The notes beneath the pieces were generated by a model. That model did no database searches and was not told the DNA's origin. It saw only the letters and a list, made by a program, of their open reading frames with translations. A program made the translations under genes and the position numbers. Of a stretch of 47,320 nt of DNA, positions 42,630 through 47,320 are shown piece after piece. Location of the stretch: NCBI GenBank assembly GCA_011525385.1, contig WTGF01000120.1:1-47320 (forward strand), given 5' to 3'. The stretch comes from Chloroflexota bacterium. Its GTDB lineage: Bacteria; Chloroflexota; Anaerolineae; Aggregatilineales; Phototrophicaceae. Position 1 is the stretch's first letter; the number at the start of each line of letters is the position of its first letter.

Positions 42630-43580
42630 CTAATCGCCTGGATTCTCATAGTAGACTCGCGAACCAATATAACGAAATACAAAAAACGAGAGCGCCATCA
42701 GAATCACAAATAGCAGCCAGGAGAGCACAGCGGCATAACCCATCTTCTGACTGCTGAAGGCGGTGCGCCAGATATGCAGCACCAGGAACAAGGTCGCCCG
42801 CTGCGGCCCGCCGTTGGTGATCAATAGCGCGCTGACAAACACCTGAAAAGAATTGATGAATCCGATAACCAGGTTGAAGAAAATGATCGGCGACATCATC
42901 GGCAGGGTCACATAAAGCAGACGCTGCCAGCGGCCCGCCCCATCGATTTCAGCCGCCTCATAGAAGATTTGCGGGATGCCCTGCAAGCCAGCCAGGAAGA
43001 TGATCATCGACCCGCCTACGCCCCAGACGGTCAGGATAACAAAGGCCAACATCACCCAGTTGGGATCCTGCAGCCAGCCGATTTTCGGGCCGCCAAAGGC
43101 GCGTATGACAAAATTGATCAAGCCGAATTCCGTGTTGAAGAGCCAGGCCCACAAGATAGCGTTGGCGACAGCCGGTACGATGCTGGGCAAAAAGTAGATC
43201 GTGCGGAAAATGGCAATAAAGCGGAATTTGGCGTTGATCAGGTTGGCCAGAAAAAATGCGAATACCAGACCCAGCGGCACCGATATGACAGAGAAAACGA
43301 TCGTGACCTTCAAGCTCTGCGCTAGAATCGGATCGCCTAGCATCTTGCTGAAGTTGGCCATGCCGACGAATTTCGGCGCCGCCAGGAAGTTCCACTTGTG
43401 AAAGGTGAGATAGCCCGCGACGGCCGCCGGACCCAACCACCAGAGCACAAAGCCCAAGATGAAGGGCGCGATGAAAACATATCCCATCAGCGTACGACGC
43501 TGCCGCAGCGTCAAGCGATTGTATTGCCGAATGAGCCAGAAGCCTTCAGCGGCTGCCGGGTCGGCAGTATGGGCAGTCAT
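42630..43580 (-). CDS. CUT1 sugar ABC transporter permease, MalF/UgpA-like
   Basis: A 316-residue inner-membrane permease with about six helices after a cytoplasmic N-tail of some 30 residues. The EAA motif is EAAEIDGAGRWQRLLYVTLPMMSP; other family blocks are GYVFIAPFILGFVLWWLGP and LITNGGPQRATLFLVLHIW. The ATG at 43580 lacks a clear ribosome site. It lies 129 nt after the binding-protein gene, with two stem-loops between. It should import the ligand bound by the Tat-exported protein upstream, probably an arabinofuranoside given the GH127 gene. Confidence 0.94.
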   Translation of the reverse strand: MTAHTADPAAAEGFWLIRQYNRLTLRQRRTLMGYVFIAPFILGFVLWWLGPAAVAGYLTFHKWNFLAAPKFVGMANFSKMLGDPILAQSLKVTIVFSVISVPLGLVFAFFLANLINAKFRFIAIFRTIYFLPSIVPAVANAILWAWLFNTEFGLINFVIRAFGGPKIGWLQDPNWVMLAFVILTVWGVGGSMIIFLAGLQGIPQIFYEAAEIDGAGRWQRLLYVTLPMMSPIIFFNLVIGFINSFQVFVSALLITNGGPQRATLFLVLHIWRTAFSSQKMGYAAVLSWLLFVILMALSFFVFRYIGSRVYYENPGD

Positions 43581-43615
43581 AGAAAATTGCTCGTCACAGA
43601 TTTAACATTGCGCGA

Positions 43616-43647
43616 CGAGCGGGAGCGCTTGTCAACGCTCCCGCTCG
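43616..43647 (-). other. strong stem-loop between binding-protein and permease genes
   Basis: CGAGCGGGAGCG and CGCTCCCGCTCG form a perfect 12-bp stem with an 8-nt loop. A second, looser hairpin lies nearer the binding-protein stop (ATTC..GGCGCC at 43661-43672 with GGCGCCGAAT at 43689-43698). No T run follows on the minus strand. It is the fourth case in this window of a stem-loop directly after a binding-protein gene. Confidence 0.75.
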
Positions 43648-43709
43648 CACAGATGCGACGATTCATGGCGCCTGAATGTCGGCGTCGTGGCGCCGAATCA
43701 CGGCAAGCC

Positions 43710-45083
43710 TTACATATCTTCCTTGGCCGCCATCAGGACCTCGTTCGCCCCGCGCACGGCATCGGGCATGATGTCCTCAGCCCGCTCGCCATTGGCCAGC
43801 CCCTCAAAAGCCGGGTTGATGTAGTCATTGGCCGCTTCGATGTAGCCCGGCGGAATCGCCACGGCGACGCCGTGCTTGGGCAGATAATCGGTCGCGAACT
43901 GCGAATAATTCGGCGGATGAATGCCTTCGCGGATCCAACCCTTCAAGCCCTCTTCCGTCAGCATGGCTGTCTGGTTGGGGATCCAAAGACCGATCTTGCA
44001 GAAATGCTCCTGATAGAAGGGCGTCGCCAGGAAGCGCACCCAGCGCCAGGCTTCTTCCGGATGGTCGGTGCCTGCGAGAACAGAATGGAAATGCGCCTGC
44101 ATGATGCTGGCCGGCTTCTGCATCTTGGGCAGGGCGCCCGTGCCCATCGCCACATTCATCAGCGACGGATTCATCCAGGACAGCGCCCAGGAGCCATCAA
44201 CCGCCATTGCCAGACGGCCGCTATCGACCATTTGCACGTTGTTCATTCCCAGACTGGCCAAGGCAGCGCTGCGCGGCGCCACGTGATGCTTGTGCACCAA
44301 ATCCGTGATATTCTGCAAACCTTCCATCGCTTCCGGACTGTCCAGGCCGATCAAACCATCTTCGGTCAGGAACTCCCCGCCATTGGCATGGGCGGCCAAG
44401 CCCAGCGGCATCCACCAGAAGGGCCAATCGACAGCCCATTGCACGATGTCTTCGCTGTCAAAACCGGCGTCACCCGGGTGACGGCCCGCGCTGTCTTTGG
44501 TGAAAACCTTGCAGATCTCCAGGAATTCCTCCCATTCCCAGATTTCATCGTCTTGGAAGCCGGGCGGCGTGATGCCTTCCGCCTCGAACATTTCGGCATT
44601 GTAATAGAAGTGATGCGCGACCCAGGTCGAGCCGATGCCGTACCAGCGACCGTTGACCTCGCAGCGGTTCGCTTCCTGCGGCTCCAGGAAGTAACCCGGC
44701 TGTCCCAGAAGCGGATCGTTCTTGACCAGATCGGTGATATCCATCAAGGCGCCGCCGACAGCCAGGGTCTCGTAATTGTCGGACAAGATGAATCCGGTGT
44801 CCGGCGCCGTACCCGCGGCGATGCTCGAGAGCAGTACGCGTCCGTAATCTCCGGCGCTAGGCGTATGCAGCCATTCCACATCTATGTCTTCGTTCTCCGC
44901 CTCGAAGACTTCAATGGCCGATTTGACGCCTTCGTCCTCGGCGACGCCGCCCCATCCGCCGAAGGTGATGTTAGTCACATCTTGCGCCAGCGCCCGCGGC
45001 AGATAACCGAGCTGCGCGAGCATGGCCGCCGCAGTCGCAGACCCGCCGGTCAACTTCAAGAACTCTCTACGTGAAATACTCAT
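43710..45083 (-). CDS. ABC transporter sugar-binding protein (family 1), Tat-exported
   Basis: A 457-residue exported binding protein. The N-terminus SRREFLKLTGG is a twin-arginine signal, followed by a hydrophobic stretch and the site ALA|Q after residue 33, so it should cross the membrane folded. The mature part has the family-1 pattern (NITFGGWGGVAEDEGVKSAIEVFEAEN, AAGTAPDTGFILSDNYETLAVGG). AAAGGAG seven bases before the ATG is an excellent ribosome site. It is 73 nt after the GH127 gene. The other three binding proteins in the window use the ordinary Sec route, which makes this one distinct; some Tat-exported binding proteins carry a cofactor or need cytoplasmic folding, but nothing here shows which applies. 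Confidence 0.94.
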   Translation of the reverse strand: MSISRREFLKLTGGSATAAAMLAQLGYLPRALAQDVTNITFGGWGGVAEDEGVKSAIEVFEAENEDIDVEWLHTPSAGDYGRVLLSSIAAGTAPDTGFILSDNYETLAVGGALMDITDLVKNDPLLGQPGYFLEPQEANRCEVNGRWYGIGSTWVAHHFYYNAEMFEAEGITPPGFQDDEIWEWEEFLEICKVFTKDSAGRHPGDAGFDSEDIVQWAVDWPFWWMPLGLAAHANGGEFLTEDGLIGLDSPEAMEGLQNITDLVHKHHVAPRSAALASLGMNNVQMVDSGRLAMAVDGSWALSWMNPSLMNVAMGTGALPKMQKPASIMQAHFHSVLAGTDHPEEAWRWVRFLATPFYQEHFCKIGLWIPNQTAMLTEEGLKGWIREGIHPPNYSQFATDYLPKHGVAVAIPPGYIEAANDYINPAFEGLANGERAEDIMPDAVRGANEVLMAAKEDM

Positions 45084-45156
45084 GACTCTGCTCCTTTTTG
45101 AACACTTGCCAACAATTGAGTTTCCATCCGGGCGGCGAGACCCGGGCTACGCCAAT

Positions 45157-47112
45157 CTAGCTTGAGCGAATCCAAACGCGCATCTCGCCCAGATCTCGAT
45201 TCGCCCACAGGTAATAGGGAATCGCCTTGAATGTGAACGCCGTTTCCTTATATCCCGTTTGGCTGTGATGACGATAGAGCGCTGTACTGTCCTCGGCCGG
45301 CTCAATCCGAAGCGCCTGCCCGGTAATCACCGAGGCGCCGCCAAACAGCCCGCTGTCCAACGACGCGTCCAATTCGGAACTCGCAGGAATGCAAACATTC
45401 GCCAGACGCGCTCCATTGTCGACTTCCTCCAGGCAGTATACCAATGGTCCACGCTGCAGGGCAATCTGGCCGGCAGTCTGCCTTATGCTCGGATGCGGCA
45501 TCACCCGCTCGACCGGCATCGCCAGCGTCAACTCCACCTTGTCACCATCAGACCATTCGCGCGACAGAACCACGTAGCCGCGCTCAGTTGAGGCCGTCTG
45601 CCGCTCGCCGTTGACCGCAAGCTGATAATCATAGCACCAGTCGGGTATGCGCAGCGCCAATTCGAACTCAACCGCTTGTGCCGTATTTACAGTGAATTGG
45701 ACGGCGCCGTCCCATGGGTATCGCGTCTCTTGTACAAGCCGTAGATCGTTTCCGCCAACATTCAGCGACACGGCGTTCTCGTGATACATCTGCACATAAA
45801 CCCGATCGCCCGCCTGAGAATAGGCGTATTCGCCGATGCTCGCAATCAAGCGCGAGATATTCGGCGGGCAGCAAGGGCAGTGAAACCAGGGCGTGCGACG
45901 ATGATGCCCGTTTTCCATGTTTTCGTGCCAGCGACCTTGCGGATTGACGCCCGGATAAGCCGCCAGCGGATTGGCGTAAAAGAACTCGTCGCCGGCATGG
46001 GAAAGCCCGCTCAACGACGAGTTGTAAATGGCCAGCTCCATGACATCGATGTAGCGGCTGTCAGGATCGAGGTGAAACATGCGCTGCGCCCAAAAGGCCA
46101 GCGCGATGGCGGCGCAGGTCTCGCAATAGGCGGTCTCCGTCGGCATATCATAAGCGAAGGTGAAGCCTTCGTTATGATGCGAGGGACCCACCCCGCCATG
46201 CACATACATCTGATGCCGGGTCAGGTCGTCCCAGAGTAGGCGCGAGAGCCGAAGCAAGTCTTCGTCGCCCGTCTCCAGCGCGACATCAGCGATGCCGGCG
46301 TAGAGATAGCAGGCGCGCACCGAGTGACCATTGGCCTCCGTATGCTCGCGCAGCGGCAAGTGTGCCTGGCAATAACGATAGGTTCGCGCCCAGTATTCAT
46401 CCGGACTTTCTCCACGTTCCTCGGCCTCGTCGTCATAATAATGCGGCGCTTGACCTCGTTCGTCGATCAGGTATGAAGCCAAATCCAGGAAGCGCCCTTT
46501 GCCCGTTTCACGGAACATCTTGACCAGCGCCAACTCAATCTCCGGGTGGCCCGGGTAACCGCGCCGTTTGCCCTCTTCAGTACCGAACGTTGCCGCGATA
46601 TGATCGGAAAAGCGCGCGAGAACATCGAGCAGTTTGCGCTTGCCGGTCGCTTGATGATAGGCCACGGCCGCTTCCATCAGGTGGCCGGCGTTGTACATCT
46701 CGTGATTGTCGCGCAGATTGGCCCATTGCCCTTCCGGGAAATGCACCGGGAAGTATGTGTTGAGATAGCCGTCATCGAACTGGGCGCTTTCGATCGCGTC
46801 GATCAGCGCATCGGCTGTCGCTTCCAGTTCCGCGTCCGGATGGGTAGCCAGACTGTAAGCGGCCGACTCCAGCCACTTGCCCGAATCCGAATCCCAAAAC
46901 ACGCGCACGCCGATCCTCTGGTGCGAGGACGGCCGCACGGCAGGACCTTGCATCGCCCAAGAGGCGACGCGCCCCGTCTCTTCCAGCTTCTGATATATCG
47001 CCGGAATGGTCACCTCACGATTCACAGCCTGCCGCTCCCCCCAGAAGCCGCTGCTGATCTTCACCTGCCTAAGTGACACGGGAGCCGCACGCTTGACAAA
47101 TTCAGTTTGCAT
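45157..47112 (-). CDS. beta-L-arabinofuranosidase, glycoside hydrolase family 127
   Basis: A 651-residue enzyme close in length to Bifidobacterium HypBA1. The zinc and catalytic set fits that family with a constant offset of seven residues until the last pair: acid/base E315 (HHNEGF), zinc ligands E331 and C333 (CETCAA), and the Cys pair C414-C415 in FHCPCCPPN, of which C414 would be the nucleophile. An extra Cys (C412) precedes. The core is an (alpha/alpha)6 barrel (about 10-430), followed by beta-sandwich regions. It removes beta-L-arabinofuranose from disaccharides or glycoprotein-type chains. There is no signal peptide, so it acts on imported oligosaccharide. AGGAG seven bases before the ATG supports the start. 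It leads the operon with the Tat-exported binding protein and two permeases. Confidence 0.95.
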   Translation of the reverse strand: MQTEFVKRAAPVSLRQVKISSGFWGERQAVNREVTIPAIYQKLEETGRVASWAMQGPAVRPSSHQRIGVRVFWDSDSGKWLESAAYSLATHPDAELEATADALIDAIESAQFDDGYLNTYFPVHFPEGQWANLRDNHEMYNAGHLMEAAVAYHQATGKRKLLDVLARFSDHIAATFGTEEGKRRGYPGHPEIELALVKMFRETGKGRFLDLASYLIDERGQAPHYYDDEAEERGESPDEYWARTYRYCQAHLPLREHTEANGHSVRACYLYAGIADVALETGDEDLLRLSRLLWDDLTRHQMYVHGGVGPSHHNEGFTFAYDMPTETAYCETCAAIALAFWAQRMFHLDPDSRYIDVMELAIYNSSLSGLSHAGDEFFYANPLAAYPGVNPQGRWHENMENGHHRRTPWFHCPCCPPNISRLIASIGEYAYSQAGDRVYVQMYHENAVSLNVGGNDLRLVQETRYPWDGAVQFTVNTAQAVEFELALRIPDWCYDYQLAVNGERQTASTERGYVVLSREWSDGDKVELTLAMPVERVMPHPSIRQTAGQIALQRGPLVYCLEEVDNGARLANVCIPASSELDASLDSGLFGGASVITGQALRIEPAEDSTALYRHHSQTGYKETAFTFKAIPYYLWANRDLGEMRVWIRSS

Positions 47113-47234
47113 TTCTGATCTCCTGGCGATTCAACGAAGCGCCTCATCCCATACACGCGAATGCGTCGGCGCTTCCAAGAGCGAGAGCCATTCTGCCATA
47201 AGCCATCGCAGTCGGGGGCATTCTCAAAGTTGGG

Positions 47235-47264
47235 AATATAACGCATAGCGCTTTGCCGCGCAAA
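47235..47264 (-). promoter_or_regulatory. promoter of the GH127 operon with an overlapping LacI-like palindrome
   Basis: On the minus strand, TTGCGC (47263-47258), a 17-nt spacer and TATATT (47240-47235) form a good promoter, starting transcription near 47228. The perfect palindrome TTTGC-CGC-GCAAA (47252-47264) covers the -35 box and resembles operators of LacI-type sugar regulators. No regulator gene is in the window. Upstream sequence (47265-47320) ends at the window edge and shows nothing else. Confidence 0.5.
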
Positions 47265-47320
47265 CTCGGTAGTGTATCGATTTCGGTTGAAATTCAAATG
47301 AGCCGATATAGATTGAGGAT

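Noticed and set aside
31216..43398. Long antisense frames such as those opposite livK (35928-37223) and opposite the Tat-exported binding protein (43398-45074)
   Set aside because: They mirror high-GC coding genes on the other strand, show no domain, and their composition is that of shadow frames.

Overview
The window looks like a chromosomal catabolic region of an environmental heterotroph. It carries ABC importers with exported solute-binding proteins, sulfatases, phytanoyl-CoA-dioxygenase-like enzymes, enolase-superfamily and Gfo/Idh/MocA enzymes, AP-endonuclease-type TIM barrels and a GH127 arabinofuranosidase. The style of the binding-protein signal peptides (ending ...A|Q without a lipobox) and the intergenic repeat families fit an uncultured Chloroflexota (Anaerolineae-like) genome, but this is inference; Poribacteria-like lineages have similar gene content. 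No transposase, integrase, CRISPR, rRNA or tRNA was seen. The left edge (13 G followed by an adapter-like 10-mer) looks like a contig-end artefact.

Layout. 1-437: non-coding, decayed palindromic repeats and a promoter. 438-2033 (+): thiamine-diphosphate enzyme. 2062-7140 (-): four-gene operon read SDR, amidase, LctP-type permease, DegT/StrS aminotransferase. 7268-8044 (+): TIM-barrel isomerase, divergent from that operon across a 127-bp region with two promoters around a palindrome. 8395-18451 (+): eight-gene operon: CUT1 sugar importer (binding protein, two permeases), Cys-type sulfatase, a conserved protein of unknown function, PhyH enzyme, FAD oxidoreductase with a long C-terminal region, and a second PhyH enzyme with an altered iron site. 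18459-19613 (-): mandelate-racemase-type dehydratase/racemase. 19861-21545 (+): DapA-like aldolase and SDR. 21555-22970 (-): second sulfatase. 23105-23270: inverted-repeat element. 23469-25940 (+): glycogen phosphorylase. 25963-35470 (-): seven-gene operon read family-5 binding protein, DppB, DppC, membrane protein with a spermidine-synthase-like domain, S9 peptidase, TIM-barrel, Gfo/Idh/MocA. 35874-41478 (+): complete branched-chain amino acid type importer (LivK-H-M-G-F), whose LivH carries a duplicated membrane extension. 41647-47112 (-): GH127 beta-L-arabinofuranosidase, Tat-exported sugar-binding protein and two permeases.

How the parts may work together. The central block (8395-21545) reads as a capture, desulfation and oxidation route for a sulfated, probably decorated, sugar-like compound. 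Both sulfatases lack export signals, so desulfation would happen after import. PhyH and FAD enzymes could remove or oxidise substituents; the enolase-superfamily enzyme, DapA-like aldolase and SDRs fit a sugar-acid to 2-keto-3-deoxy-acid to pyruvate-plus-aldehyde scheme. The right-end operon fits import of a beta-L-arabinofuranoside followed by cytoplasmic hydrolysis.

A cross-cutting pattern is that each of the four importers has a stem-loop between the binding-protein gene and the first permease gene, which suggests one shared way of making binding protein in excess. Only the Liv system has its own ATPases; the two CUT1 systems and the peptide-type system must borrow ATPases encoded elsewhere.
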